Shown piece after piece: positions 23,636 through 35,200 of a stretch of DNA of 47,306 bases. Below the pieces are notes generated by a model that was not told the DNA's origin, searched no databases, and was given only the letters and a program-made list of their open reading frames with translations. This DNA comes from Cudoniella acicularis (Eukaryota; Ascomycota; Leotiomycetes; Helotiales; Helotiaceae). Numbering within the stretch: the first letter of the stretch is position 1; every line of letters begins with the position of its first letter. Made by a program: the position numbers and the translations under genes. Location of the stretch: contig JAAMPI010000256.1 of assembly GCA_013054445.1 (NCBI GenBank), positions 1 to 47,306 on the forward strand. Reading direction: 5' to 3'.

Positions 23636-24029
23636 TGTTAGAAATATAGTAATTTCAGACTTTAGAGAACCAGAATCTTTATTACTAATAGAAATTATCT
23701 ATTACTAATAGAAATTCTATTAGATTCTAAGATATTCTAGAGAGTTCTATATTACTAATAGATAGAAGATCCTAGAATATAAATCTTCAGTATATATATC
23801 TCTCTTCTAAGAAGACTTAGAAGGTTAAGGAGTAATTAACTCTTTAATTAATTAAAAATCTCCTTAAGAGATAAAAGTAAAGTAAAATAAATATTCTTTA
23901 ATACAATATAAGACTCACCGCTTAAGCGATACTTCCACTGTCCTTAGCCGCCTACCGACAACTATATAGATATATCTTCTATATACTATATACCTCGTAC
24001 TACGGCTATATCTATTACCTCATCTAACA
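23636..24029. mobile_element. Solo LTR with 5-bp target-site duplication
   Basis: A 394-bp AT-rich element begins TGTTAGA and ends TCTAACA, a perfect 7-bp terminal inverted repeat of LTR type. It is flanked on both sides by AAAAG (23631-23635 and 24030-24034), the expected 5-bp target-site duplication. The last ~90 bp (CCTTAGCCGCCTACCGAC, then a TATA-rich stretch and CGTACTACGG) recur near 34809-34880. The interior is dominated by TA steps and repeats of ATTACTAATAGAAATT, in keeping with RIP. No internal retrotransposon genes remain, so this is a recombination footprint. Confidence 0.85.
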
Positions 24030-24034
24030 AAAAG

Positions 24035-25164
24035 AGAGGTGTAGGATAGCTAGTTCTGATCTTGAGAGGTTTGGAACTGTTGTCTAGACCAGATTTCGGG
24101 TTGTACACATCTAGGTAATAAATGCACCGGCATTTCAACAACGTCTTGTTGCCGAGGAAGGTGCCACCACATTTCCCCGCAGCTACTGAACTGAACGAGG
24201 TCGTGAGCATGCCAGCAGACAGAAACAAGCACCAAACTCTGATGTTGAATGTATCCCCGATTATACCAAGATATTCAATGTCATGAGCGTGGAAAGCTGG
24301 CTTCTTGCGCAGCATAGAAGATGTCGACGTTGGGATCGCAGTTTGGGGTTGACCAGGTCAGGGCTCCGGAGTCGGTATCCTTCCAATTGAATAAACTGGA
24401 GTGGAAGGACAGTAGGAGGATATTTTCCGTTCTGGTGGACGGAGTCGGAGAATTTCCATCAATCCGCTCCAGGTACGAAATGGATGTTTCAATTTCGAAC
24501 GGGATCTCTCATGCATCTTTTACTCCGAGTCTTGAGAACCCGACATTCGGTAATCGGCAATCGTTCTTGGTTAGATGCAAGATTCGGGCCGAGCCACCAG
24601 ATCTAGCCGGGTCCATCCAGCGGTGCTAGCACTGCGCAAATTGTCTTGATTCGCTCGGCTACCTTCTCCACTATGCAACCTCCTCATTCGCCTTGCTACG
24701 TTTAGAGCCCAGACTACGAAAAATAATGTAATAACAAATTATTATCACATGTTCCGATGCGTCGCGCAACGCGTGCTGGTTGGCTGCGTACCTAAGTACT
24801 CTCCGCCCTAGCCGTCGAGTGGCTGAAGGAAACGGTCCGAGATTCGATCCATTGTGACAGGTCAAGTCAGGACTCCTTGACTGCTTAAAGTCGCTTGCGG
24901 CCCCGAGTTCTCCGTTTTTGGAGCAATTCGTTGTGATGGGATGGATGGGTCGTGGCTCTTCGAACAACGACTCAACGACTTACGAGCTGCGGCCTCAACT
25001 TTGCCCCTCCTCCGGTGCTTGCTGACACTCCACTTCATCCACCTCCCACGCTCCACATGTCCCAAAGTGGGGGACGGCATTGAGGGTGTGGTCGATTCCT
25101 AGGGATGTCCAAGTGTGGCTGCGTTGTTCGCCCATCTCGAAAATCCAGGCGCATTGGGTGAGGC
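24035..25164. other. Intergenic spacer between the solo LTR and the amidase
   Basis: Open frames on both strands (for example minus 23986-24315 and plus 24321-24629) have no recognisable domain and partly run into the LTR. A weak tRNA-like box pair near 24806-24850 does not fold into a tRNA by eye. I call no gene. Confidence 0.45.
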
Positions 25165-25171
25165 TATATAA
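25165..25171 (+). promoter_or_regulatory. Putative TATA box of the amidase gene
   Basis: TATATAA lies 112 bp upstream of the amidase ATG, a plausible core promoter distance in filamentous fungi. Confidence 0.4.
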
Positions 25172-25282
25172 CCTCCGTGCTCATGGCTCTCTCACATATA
25201 CTTCTGAGCCTGGATCGAAATCCGGATCCTCTCTCTTCTCTCTCCTGGAAGTCCTTCGATAGTTCCAAAAAACACCGACAAG

Positions 25283-27194
25283 ATGATACCGACAGAATCG
25301 TGGCAGAGCAAAGTTGCAAAGAAGCAGGCTGAGGTCAAGGCGGCCATCCCCCATGAATGGCTGCTTCCTTCCACTATAACGCCAACATCCAATGTCTTAA
25401 ACATACCTCGTCAAAGCGGGATTCTCTCCAACCACGAGTTAGATATTACAGAGTCATACAACGCTGTGCAATTACTGGAGAAATTGGCTGCAGGAATATG
25501 GACTTCTGCTGAAGTGACAGAGGCTTTCTGCAAGCGGGCGGCTATTGCCCAGCAACTAGTAGATGCTCCATCCCACGTCTTTTCTTGTGAATGCTGATTA
25601 GCAGACATCATGTCTTACGGAGACAATGTTTCCACAAGCAAGAGAAAGGGCCAAGTTTCTGGATGAATACTTAACAAAGGAGAATAAGGTCTTTGGACCT
25701 CTCCACGGACTTCCAATCAGTATCAAGGTGGGCCCAACAAAGGAAGTCTAATTGATTCCTATTAACCCTTCGTAGGACTCGTTCAACGTCAAAGGAGTAC
25801 AATCCACGATTGGTTTTGTTTCCTTCCTGGATCATGAAATTTCCAAGACCAATTCTGTGCTCGTTGATGTCCTTCTCGAACTTGGAGCGGTTCTCTATGT
25901 TAAAACTAACATCCCTCAAACATTGATGGTAAGTCTGTTCATCTCCTGAACCACGTAACACCAACTTACTTTAAAAGACCGCAGACTCCGACAACAACAT
26001 CTTTGGACGCACACTCAATCCCAACAATACAACACTCACTGCAGGAGGCTCTTCCGGTGGAGAGGGCGCTCTTGTGGCTTTTCGAGGCTCTATTCTTGGA
26101 GTAGGTACTGACATTGCCGGCTCTATTCGAATCCCCTCTCTATGCTGCGGAACATATGGTTTCAAGCCAACATCGGGGAGAATTCCATTCGGCGGCCAAG
26201 CATCTCCTACTTTACCTGGGATTCCAGGAATCGTACCATGTGCGGGCCCACTTGCCAATTCGATGGATGACATAAATCTTTTTGTTTCTTCTGTCTTAAA
26301 CGCAAAACCTTGGTTGGGTGATTCAAATGCGCACGCAGTTCCATGGCGACAAACCACGGAGTTTTCAAAGAAGACAAGCCTTACTATTGGGATTCTGGCC
26401 GAGGATCCTTCATTTCCACTGCATCCACCTGTTCGCCGCACGATCAACAACGCAGCAGAAAAGTTGGCAGCAGCAGGACACAAAATAGTTTATCTCAAAT
26501 ATGCTGAGGCAACGAGTACATCTTTGGGTAGTCGTATCGCCATGGAGTCTTTTACGATTGATCCTTCAGCCACTTCAATTCAGCACATAATTGCTAGCGG
26601 CGAGCCTAAGATTCCTTCTGTTACTATGACGTTAGCCCTTCAACCACCCCCGAAAAAATACGGCCTGCTCGAACTTGCACAGTTGAACGTTGAGAAGTTT
26701 ACGTATAGAGAAGCATGGCGTGAGCGTTTCCAAGCAGAAGAATTAGATGTTGTAGTGGCCCCTGGAGCTCAGCACACAGCAGTGCCGCACGACACTTATG
26801 GAGAACCCCCTTTCACCGTCATGTGGAACTGTTTGGACGTAAGTTTCAATTTGAAGCATACCTAAACTTGGAGTTACTGATTGACAAAATAAAATGGTTA
26901 TACTAACGACATAACATCTAGTATCCGGCCTGCATCATACCATACGGCCGAGCTTCAAAGGAACTTGATCCAGATCCAGTAATCTTCTCGCCTGGTCCAA
27001 ACTGTAAGCCACCTCAATCCAGCTTGCATTGTGTCGGCACGAATGATAGTAGCTTACCTGATGGTTTAGATGACCCAAAACTTGTGGATGGAGCACCTTG
27101 TGCTATTCAAATCGTCGCACCTCGATTCCAGGATGAGGAATGCCTTTACGCTGCTAAGATCATCGATCAGGTGCTAAAGAGTACCGATGTATGA
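25283..27194 (+). CDS. Amidase signature family enzyme (acetamidase-like)
   Basis: Six exons, 25283-25558, 25605-25727, 25776-25928, 25978-26838, 26922-27003 and 27070-27194, separated by introns of 46, 48, 49, 83 and 66 bp, give an uninterrupted 539-residue protein. The catalytic triad of the amidase signature family is complete: Lys133 in HGLPISIKD, the cis-Ser Ser209 in TAGGSSGGEGAL, and nucleophile Ser233 in GTDIAGSIR. The YGFKPTSGRIPFGG and PGIVPCAGPLANSMDD stretches match fungal acetamidase-type enzymes. It should hydrolyse a carboxamide to acid and ammonia in the cytosol. The N-terminus (MIPTESWQSKVAKKQ) has no targeting signal. It lies convergent to a Zn2Cys6 regulator whose stop is about 160 bp away, and upstream of an MFS transporter. 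The exact substrate is not predictable from sequence. Confidence 0.94.
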
Positions 27195-27355
27195 TTATGA
27201 GTGAATCAAGTGATTTCCAAGTTACAGTTATGCCCTTCACACAAAATCCCGAGCTACAATACAACCATAAACCATCCCATCGAGCCAAATCCTGAGCCAC
27301 TACGCCTATCACTTATCCAATCATTTCATTTCATGCTTTGCTTTTTTCTTTGCAG

Positions 27356-29000
27356 TTACAATTTCAAATAAGGATGATTAAATATCCCTTCGCTGCACAA
27401 TAGAATATCCAATATGTCCTTCTCGCCGTCTGTTCCCCGCGCGTCTTCACTTTTCCCTACTTTGCAGACCTTCCAAAAGCTCTCTGTTGCTTGTCGGAGT
27501 CGGAAGACCTCTCCACAGTTGGAATTTTCCAGTATTTGGCGCAGAACTCTCCGCAATATCACAACATCGTCTTCTGTCTCTACCGAACACGATATAATCG
27601 CCAATGGCCAGCAGAAGTACATGCTGCATGACATGTCGATCTTAAGACCATCTGCTATGGCGACGCCCTGTCGAACAAGTTGTCTTATACGAGGATGACA
27701 AGTGCTTGTTTCGGGCCGAAGAGTTTTGAATATCAATATTTGTGCCGCAATGACATATATTTGTGCTTGCACTATACAGTCAAGAGCACAAGGGTCATTT
27801 CTGTTTACCTGCATGTCATTGCGAAGATCATCGTGAAATTGGTACAGGTCGAGCTCGAGCGACTGACCCCGAGAATTGTCTATGGGGTCTAGAGGTGTAT
27901 GGTGACTGAGACGCGTTACCTCAATACAACAGCGGTAGATTTCCCAGTTGCAAGCTAGAAGCGGACTGTTTTGGTACATAGTTGCACCTGCGAAAACTTC
28001 GTAATTGAGGTATGCACTTAAGTCGTTCCAATCAAATAGGTCCGCGATACGATCGACTTCTGAATCATAAAGTGACTGAGTGCAAAGATGATAGACGAGT
28101 GACTCGCTTGCCGTGCGATTAAAAGGTCGCTCTTGTTTCTCTGTTCGACGCTTATCATTCGCAATCCTTATGCTTAGCATTCGAGCGAATCCTTCAAGGT
28201 GCGTTACTACACCAGTACGTCTAGTAATATGCCGCTCTTTGAATACCTGTATTTCTGATTAGCAAATCAACTGGTTTTTTTAGATGATCATCAACATACT
28301 TCAAAGATGCATAGAAAATTTGTCGTCAATAGCAGCCAGTCTTCATTACCATCTACATCGGCGGATTGTATCGCTTTCCTTACACTGGAGACAACCGAGT
28401 TGTAATACTTAACGGCAACAGTTTTGAACTTTGGATCGGTATAGGAAGTATGCATGGCGGTCGTTGCAAGAAAGATTTCCATCAATGTGCTTGTCTCTGC
28501 CCCCATTCCGAAAAGTGGATCGTCTAGAAGTTGTGAGCTTTGTTCTTCCGGGGTATTAGGTAGAAGGATTTACAGTGACTGAAACCTGGGTGAGCATGCC
28601 CTCGAAGCAAGGTCGGCATGAATTTATCTTTGAAGCAAAGAGATAAATAGTGTTCGATGGATGTTCTAATGCCAGGCAAGCCATAGACTGCGGATCTCGC
28701 TGTCCCTATCTTGGTGGAATCGTCGGAAAAGGGCGAGGGGCTTGCGCTATCTTTGTACTCGATTTGGCGGGCTTGCACCACAGCAAGTGCTTTGCGGCCT
28801 CCTCCATCCTCACGAAGAGTCTGATTTGTTGCAATTGGAGGAGCAGGCCAGACACACTTGAAAGAGTGCTTTGAGCAATCGGAGCAGACAGGCTTCACCT
28901 CATCACACTTCTTGCGGCGCTTTCGACACATAAAACATCCCGTTTTCGTCCTTAGCTTTGGCGCGTNCGACCGCGTGGGAAAGTCATGGCAGTCACTCAT
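27356..29000 (-). CDS. Zn2Cys6 fungal transcription factor next to the amidase
   Basis: Three exons, 29000-28574, 28523-28300 and 28246-27356, with introns of 50 and 53 bp, encode 513 residues. The N-terminal zinc cluster is complete: C22-X2-C25-X6-C32-X6-C39-X2-C42-X6-C49 (core TGCFMCRKRRKKCDEVKPVC). The rest is the helical regulatory domain of C6 factors (MEIFLATTAMHTSY, EDWLLLTTNFLCIFE, FNRTASESLVYHLC). It is a short member with an intact frame. Residue 12 is undetermined because of an N at 28967. Position between an amidase and a transporter gene suggests it may control them; this is inference from location only. Confidence 0.9.
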
Positions 29001-31283
29001 TCATGATATCGTTCGTGGTGTCATTTATTTCATGCAAATGGAAGTGCGCCGTCACCGTTCGTGACGTTTCGGAGCTTTGAAGACGTTGCTGGCGGCAGAT
29101 GCATATGGAGATGCAAAGCAATAGCGGCTGCGACAGTTTGTTGAACTGTGCCGCGGGTGGCCACACCGCACCCTCCATGATCTCCCCACGTTCTGGGCGC
29201 GTTATCCGAAGCCTTGCCTAGCAGCTGGCTCGTTGCCGACCCCACTTTCGACAGAGGCATCTTTTCTTCGAGTGGTTAGAAGTTCTTCAGAGTCGCCACG
29301 CTCACTCGTGATGTTGTGTTGCATTGCGCTTACCTGCCATTGTCCCATTACCGGGGTAAAACAAGTCATAAATGACACGACTACGACTACCGGTACGCCT
29401 TTATAGTACAATCTGAACACTTTAACCAAGTGCACCGTGATGTTGAACGGCTTCCCAACGACCTGGCTAAGGGAATCCAATTTCTCTGATCTATCACCTC
29501 TCAAATCCCGTCTACCAAGACAATGTGCGACATCGAGATTCTCTGTCGGAGGCTCGGACCGAGTCGGTGTCTCGGAAATTTCCTAAAAACTACATGATAG
29601 GGCGGATCGGGAGATCGAAATTCGAATCCCGTATCAATTGAAAGTCCCGGCACGGGGCGAATTACGCGGTCAAGGGCTTGAACGCCGGATTTAGCTTTTG
29701 TTGTATTGTGAGCTTGAGACAAATTTTCAAGTTTCAACAGCTGAAATGTTTGATTTTCCGGGATTGTTTTTGATTGAATAGAAGTTGGTACTTCCATCGT
29801 TCTGGTCTGTTGCCGAATAGTGGTTTGGATTCTGTTCTAGCTTATCGCCCCTACGGGAGCTTTGACATCTGCTCGTCGTATGCTGCCAGATCCAGCAAGT
29901 ATTCTCCACTTTAGAATTTTGCTTTAGCCTCGAATGGCGTTTAGTCGGTCACCCAATCGAATTTGTTCAGTTATTTTTAGAAAGCTTCGAGAAGATTTCA
30001 AAACGCTTGCCGTCTTGCAGGCTGCAGCAAGGAGAGATGAGGATGACGAGGATGGTGCCATGTTCATCTTGTGTCTTTCCTCGCTCGCCTCTTAAAACAC
30101 CGAGGAAGATGATGTTTGGACTTTGGACTCGGCTCCAATCGCTTCCCGAAGCATAATTCGCCGTCTGATTCTCCTCAACAGCTCCTCTTCGACTCAATGT
30201 TGTTACTTTCTCGGCATCGTCTTGAATAGAAGTGCTTCTGCCGTCCGAACAAACACTGCTGAAAACCTTCAGCACAGGTCTAAACCCGAGACTTTGTCAC
30301 CGTGTCACGGGCACGACGAGCGGTTCGTGGATGCGTCTCTGCGACGGGCGGGCAGACCGGCAGACCCGTGGGTTTGGTAGACTGGGGCTGCCCAATAATT
30401 CAGCGGCTTAGGTTAGACCCCTTTTTTGCCGCAAAACAAAAGCGATCAAAGTTGCTTTTTGACGTCGCTACCGAAGAGCATTTTAGTTCGTGAGACAACG
30501 GAAGAATGTCATCCACAGTTCTATCTCTCTATTTGAGACACCTGTAATCTTTCTCCACCCTGGAAGATTCGTGGAGGAACTTTTCAGGTGTCGTCGATTT
30601 AAGTCGGCATTTCTCGCACTGAGGAAGTTGTTTCAACCGCGAAAGATAAGATCTTAGCCGCTACCGGCATATATAAGGCCAGCTTGTGGGACTTGTTTAA
30701 TCTAAATGATTTGCAACCTTAGCTTTTCGAGCAGCTAGCTTCTCCGAATGGGCTCACAAACCGGTAACGGTACGGCAGCGGAGCGGGTAACGGGTCCAAC
30801 CTTCAGCGGAATCACAGAAGACCCTAAGTGACTTTAGTTTCCGCTCTGACAGCTCATTCCCCCACCCTTCGGCCACGGACAGATTCCCCGGTTTCAGGTG
30901 CCAATAAGCTGGGTTCGGAAGCGACCTCTTTGGGCGAAAATGCTGGGGCAAATGCTGACTGCATGGCGCGAATGAAATTGGTTGGTCGAATGAAGAAGTG
31001 CCTCCGGTGTGCCACACAGACTTGGATCTTGACGAATTATAAGCGTCCCAGCGAACAGAGACGTGCAGATGGCTGTTCATGGGCCGTGAGGTTTTCCAAC
31101 TCGGTGACCCAGGTGGTTGAAATCGATATCCGGATGTTCTCTGAACCCTGTTGCCGCGAGAAATCCCGCCCTTCTAGATCTGCAGCGGGAGGAGAACTGA
31201 GAAACAACACGGAAGTACAAAGGGTCTGAGGCTCCCGAATAGTGGTTCCTGTAGCACGAGTGTAAATCTTAGCGCATGAAGCT
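29001..31283. other. Long intergenic region upstream of the MFS transporter
   Basis: About 2.3 kb without a supportable gene. Several open frames on both strands show no domain or convincing splice pattern. A TATATAA lies at 30670-30676, about 600 bp before the transporter ATG, and a palindromic AGATAAGATCTT stretch near 30643-30654 contains a GATA-type site. The region is the shared 5' region of the regulator (minus) and transporter (plus). Confidence 0.5.
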
Positions 31284-32905
31284 ATGGACGACAAAACAAA
31301 CACCCCACCACCAGGGGAGAAATCCCTCGATGAACCATCGCCAGTCGATGTCACACCAGATGTCGTTGAGCTGCTTCCTGGCACCAGACTGCTGGTTGAT
31401 ATCGAACATCGACTACACAGCGCTCACGATGCCGATAAAGAGATTGTTCTCATCCCGGAGCCTAGTTCGGATCCAGATGATCCCTTGAACTGGTCACCAG
31501 TGAGAAAGCATTTCGCTTTTGGAATTGTGTGTTTGTATACTTTGATGCTTGGAGGTGCAACAATCAGCCCAGGTATCACGTACGGGGCACTAATTGTCGA
31601 ATTTGATGCCACGGTTAACTATCTGAATACCGGTGCTGCCCTTTCAATACTCTTTCTTGGAGCAGGGAATTTATTGTTAAATCCTCTTGTAAGTTCCTCG
31701 CATCTAGTTAGAGAAGGATGATATTGATGTAAACAAAGGCATTGAGGTTCGGTCGAAGGCCAGTCTACCTCTTCTCAGCAGTTCTAGCCTGCGTATCTCA
31801 AGTCGTCGCCGCTGCTGCCCAGAACAAAGGCACAGCAATTGGTGCCCGTATTCTGCTCGGTTTTGCAGCCGCTCCTTTCGAACAACTTCCTGCCATATCC
31901 GTTGATGATCAATTCTTCATCCATCACCGTGGATTTGGAATCTCACTGTATGTCGTCGCCCTCACTTTAGGCTCGACACTAGGCCCGCTGTCAGCCGGGT
32001 TCGTGATCGAGAGCATGGGCTGGAGGTGGGTATATTGGTTCTACGCCATCTTCATGGGCGCCATCGCCATCATCATCTTCCTATTCCTTGAAGAAACAGC
32101 ATATCTCCGCAAACCAAACACCGAGAGCACCGAAAGCGCCGTGACAGGAAAGTCAACAAAGACTTTTGTCTCTCGCCTGGCTCTGATTCCAGCAGTCCGA
32201 CCAACCGAAGTCCCCTTCCTAACCCTCGTTTTCAACCCCGTCCGCCTCCTCATTTCCCCCATCGTCATCTGGGGCGGAATCGTCTACGGCTTTGGCGTTT
32301 CCTGGCTGAGCATCATGGCCGTAACTGCCAACGAAGTCTTCCAATCCCCTCTATACGGCTACAACTTCTCCTTTTCCACCCTAGGCCTCACCAACCTCGC
32401 CACCCTCATCGGAGCCTTCATCATGATCTACGCGGGGGGGGCCGGAACAGACAGCTTCATGGTATGGAAAGCGCGAAAAAACAACGGTATCATGGAAGCC
32501 GAATCCCGCATCTACTCCACCTTCATCGCAGCGCCTATCATGACCGGAGGCCTTATCCTCTACGGCGTCGGAGCAGCAGCGGGCCTCCCCTGGATCGGCC
32601 CCGTCTTCGGCATGGGCATGATCGGTGCCGGATTGGCACTCAGCGGAGAAGTAACATTAGGATATACGAGCGAGGCTTTCGCAGGTATAGAAAAAGGAGG
32701 AGAGGGAATGGTAGCAGAGGCTGTTACGGCGATGGTTTTCGTGCGCAATTGTATCAGTTGCGCGATGACGTTTGCGATTGCGCCGTGGATTGAACACAGC
32801 GGGTTAAGGAATTGCTTTATTGAGGTGGGACTGCTAGCTGGTGTGGTGCTAGTTAGTGGGGTTTTTTGTGTAGNTTGGGGGGAAGGGGTGGAGGAGGCAG
32901 GCTAG
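31284..32905 (+). CDS. Major facilitator superfamily transporter (DHA1-like)
   Basis: Exon 1 (31284-31688) and exon 2 (31739-32905) flank a 50-bp intron (GTAAGT...AAAG), giving 523 residues. The cytosolic N-terminus ends in DPDDPLNWSPVRKH, a signature of fungal DHA1-type MFS proteins. The spliced LALRFGRRPVYLFSA corresponds to the MFS loop 2-3 motif, and about twelve hydrophobic helices can be traced, for example LYVVALTLGSTLGPLSAGFV, WRWVYWFYAIFMGAIAIIIF and MTGGLILYGVGAAAGLP. It should be a plasma membrane proton-coupled exporter or importer of small molecules. One residue near the C-terminus is undetermined (N at 32874). It is divergent from the Zn2Cys6 gene across a 2.3-kb gap. The substrate is unknown. 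Confidence 0.92.
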
Positions 32906-33973
32906 TGGCATGTATAGGGGACGGAAGGCAGTTACGGGTGTGGCTTAAGACTGCTTTGCTGTGCTTTGTGTTGTGTTTTTGGTTTTCGAGTTTTGAGTTT
33001 GATTGAGATGGTTATTTGAGCGGGCGTGGGAATGGGATTTTGAAATTGATTGATTGACTGATTGGGCTGGGAATTGTAATGGCACTTGAATGAGTGGGTA
33101 TCCTAGGTATATAATTGTGCCTTGTAGGGCATGGGGATGAGGTCATGAATTCCATGACTCGAGATCTCCTTCTCAGTAATTCATGCCACTTGAAAGAGCA
33201 TTCGGAAATGTAAAAGATGAGAGCTTGGAGGTGTCACGATTTACGGCTCCCTGCGTTTCTATCCGGGAATATCCTGACTTCTCCGTATGCATATTCTTTT
33301 ACTTCAAGCCCCGTTACTCCCTATTTTCATCTCAACTTATCCACTTTTCTTCACACATAAAAGCCATCTACCTCCAAACCCCTGATATTTCTCTCCCATT
33401 TCCTATCACAAGCCCACCCCACTCCCCCTCCCTACTTAACCGATTTCAAACCACCTAAACATTTGAAAATATTTCTAATTTCCTTAACTCAAAACCGCTA
33501 ATACCTTAAGATAACAACCATTTCTTTTTCATTTAGACCATTTCCGTTCCCACTTTCGAAAGTAATTCGTGGTAGTTCCGTTTTTGTGCAAGTGTTCCCA
33601 GAATCGCAATGCCGTCGTACGAAAAATCTCCTAGTACGACCAAAATGGCGGACAGTAGCACAATGATTATCATGAGTTTTTGTAGCAAACAAAAGCAAAA
33701 TGGATATGTCGGGCAGGCTCCCTCCCTTGATTTCGAAGTTCGCACACATAAACCATACGTTAAATAATCTACCCCTTGGTTGAAGTCCAGCCATTAATTA
33801 CACTTCTATTTTCCCAGCAAAGGCACACACGAAAGACACACGGACATAATTTCACAGAGAGAAATACCTTATCATTTAGAAGACAAGCAAACAATCAATC
33901 AAGCAAACCAGCCAGCCACTATACCACCGAACCTCCTACACCTCCTCATCACCACCAGCAGCAACAACAAAAG
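32906..33973. other. Intergenic spacer
   Basis: 3' region of the transporter gene and leader of the small membrane peptide. A minus-strand frame at 33533-33745 includes a hydrophobic stretch (LMIIIVLLSAILVVLG) but nothing else supports it. Confidence 0.45.
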
Positions 33974-34126
33974 ATGGTCCAAGAAAACGACACAATAGCA
34001 ATAACAATCGTCGTCCTCTTTGTTATTCTCGCTCTCATTGGTATGGGAATTTACCATCTGGTATCTGTGGCACGCAGCAGCGGTGGCGGCAGCGGTGGGG
34101 GCAGCTCTGGAAGTGGGAGTGATTAG
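33974..34126 (+). CDS. Possible 50-residue single-pass membrane peptide with Gly/Ser tail
   Basis: The frame from the ATG at 33974 encodes a short polar head (MVQENDT), one clear transmembrane helix (IAITIVVLFVILALIGMGIY), a short basic linker (HLVSVARS) and a Gly/Ser-rich tail ending GSGSD. The layout of head, helix and flexible tail is coherent for a tail-anchored or single-pass microprotein. The upstream leader is rich in CA and CAG/CAA repeats, as in many fungal 5' leaders. I do not recognise a family. It could be a chance frame; composition and the clean helix favour a real gene. Confidence 0.45.
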   Translation: MVQENDTIAITIVVLFVILALIGMGIYHLVSVARSSGGGSGGGSSGSGSD

Positions 34127-34436
34127 AGTGGAAGTTTGGGTGGGGTCCGTTGAATGCCTTTTGGAATTGAGAAGGAGGGAAAAGTGGGAAGGGGGAAGGT
34201 GAATGGGGAGGATGAGTTGCGGAAAGGGTAAGGGAGAAGGGGAGGAAGAGGAAGAGGAGAGGAAGGGGGGGAGGTGAGGGAGAGGGGGGAGTTTGGGTAG
34301 GGATCGTAGGGTTTCGGTAAGAAGGAAAGGTTTTGTGGGGAAGTGAATAGAGAGGGGGAAGGTGGCGGAAGGGGGGAGGAAAGGGAGGTGGAATAGGGAT
34401 AGGGTGATATACAACACAGGTTTAAGAAAGAGGGGC
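34127..34436 (+). repeat. Purine-strand (G/A-rich) low-complexity tract
   Basis: About 300 bp directly after the small membrane peptide is almost only G and A on the plus strand, with many GGGG and GGAGGA runs. It explains the long Pro/Leu/Ser-rich minus-strand frame at 33899-34417, which is not a gene. Confidence 0.8.
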
Positions 34437-34550
34437 GGGGAAGTTGATGGTTAAAGTACCTGAAGGCGAAGATCTCTAATGCTTATTATGCTTTGGATAG
34501 AGTGAGAGGTGTATGATAGGAAGCGCTGTATGATTATTTGGATTGGATAT

Positions 34551-34898
34551 TGTTGCATTATTAGGTAATAAGCACTATTCTAAGCTTAAGGTTTAACCTT
34601 ACTAGAATCCTCTAGGTTGTTCTTTGATTTATAAGCTTTGATTTATAAGCGTTGATTTCTAAGATGTAGAAGCTTCTAGTAACTACACTTGTAGTATATA
34701 TAGTCCGCTCATTCCTTTGTAGATAGATAAGTCTTTTAAGTCAAAATCATATTATTATTCTATATACTTGAATCNCTCTCGACCTAACAGTCGACTCTTC
34801 TTCCGCTATCCACACCTTAGCCGCCTACCGACGACTATATAGATATATCTTCTATATACTATATACCGCGTACTACGGTTATACCCTTATCTCCAACA
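34551..34898. mobile_element. LTR-like element sharing its 3' end with the solo LTR at 23.6 kb
   Basis: The stretch 34809-34880 (CCTTAGCCGCCTACCGACGA, then a TATA-rich stretch and CGTACTACGG) is nearly identical to the end of the LTR at 23636-24029. The proposed element begins TGTTG and ends CAACA. The flanks (GATAT and ATTAT) do not form a clean target-site duplication, so the left boundary is uncertain. An N occurs at 34775. Confidence 0.55.
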
Positions 34899-35200
34899 AT
34901 TATATTTGGAATTTGCATACTGGTAACAATGCCACAATGTTCAGGTGACGAACACACGAGCATTTATCTCATTCTGTACTATTCGGGGAAATCGTTGATT
35001 TGGATTGATAGTAATAATATTTCAGTGGCAACTGTTCCGGTGTCCGCATCCTCCCCTCCGTAACCTGTATTTTCCCTATTTTGTATAACTTTCAGCACGA
35101 ACGTTTGACGGTTTAATAACACCAAATTAGACTTTGTCCTTTTTCAAGGTGACCGCGCTCTTTGACAAAAACCATTCTACGTTGTATCGAGCGACCTGTT
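34899..35200. other. Intergenic spacer
   Basis: No gene or repeat recognised between the LTR-like element and the 2EXR-like gene. Confidence 0.5.

Noticed and set aside
24806..24850. tRNA-like box A and box B pair
   Set aside because: Arms do not pair into a cloverleaf by eye and there is no acceptor stem; at most a remnant.
29615..29640. Box-B-like AATTCGAATCCC
   Set aside because: No box A at a proper distance upstream and no cloverleaf.
33899..34417. Minus-strand 172-codon Pro/Leu/Ser-rich frame
   Set aside because: It is the complement of the purine tract; low complexity keeps it free of stops.
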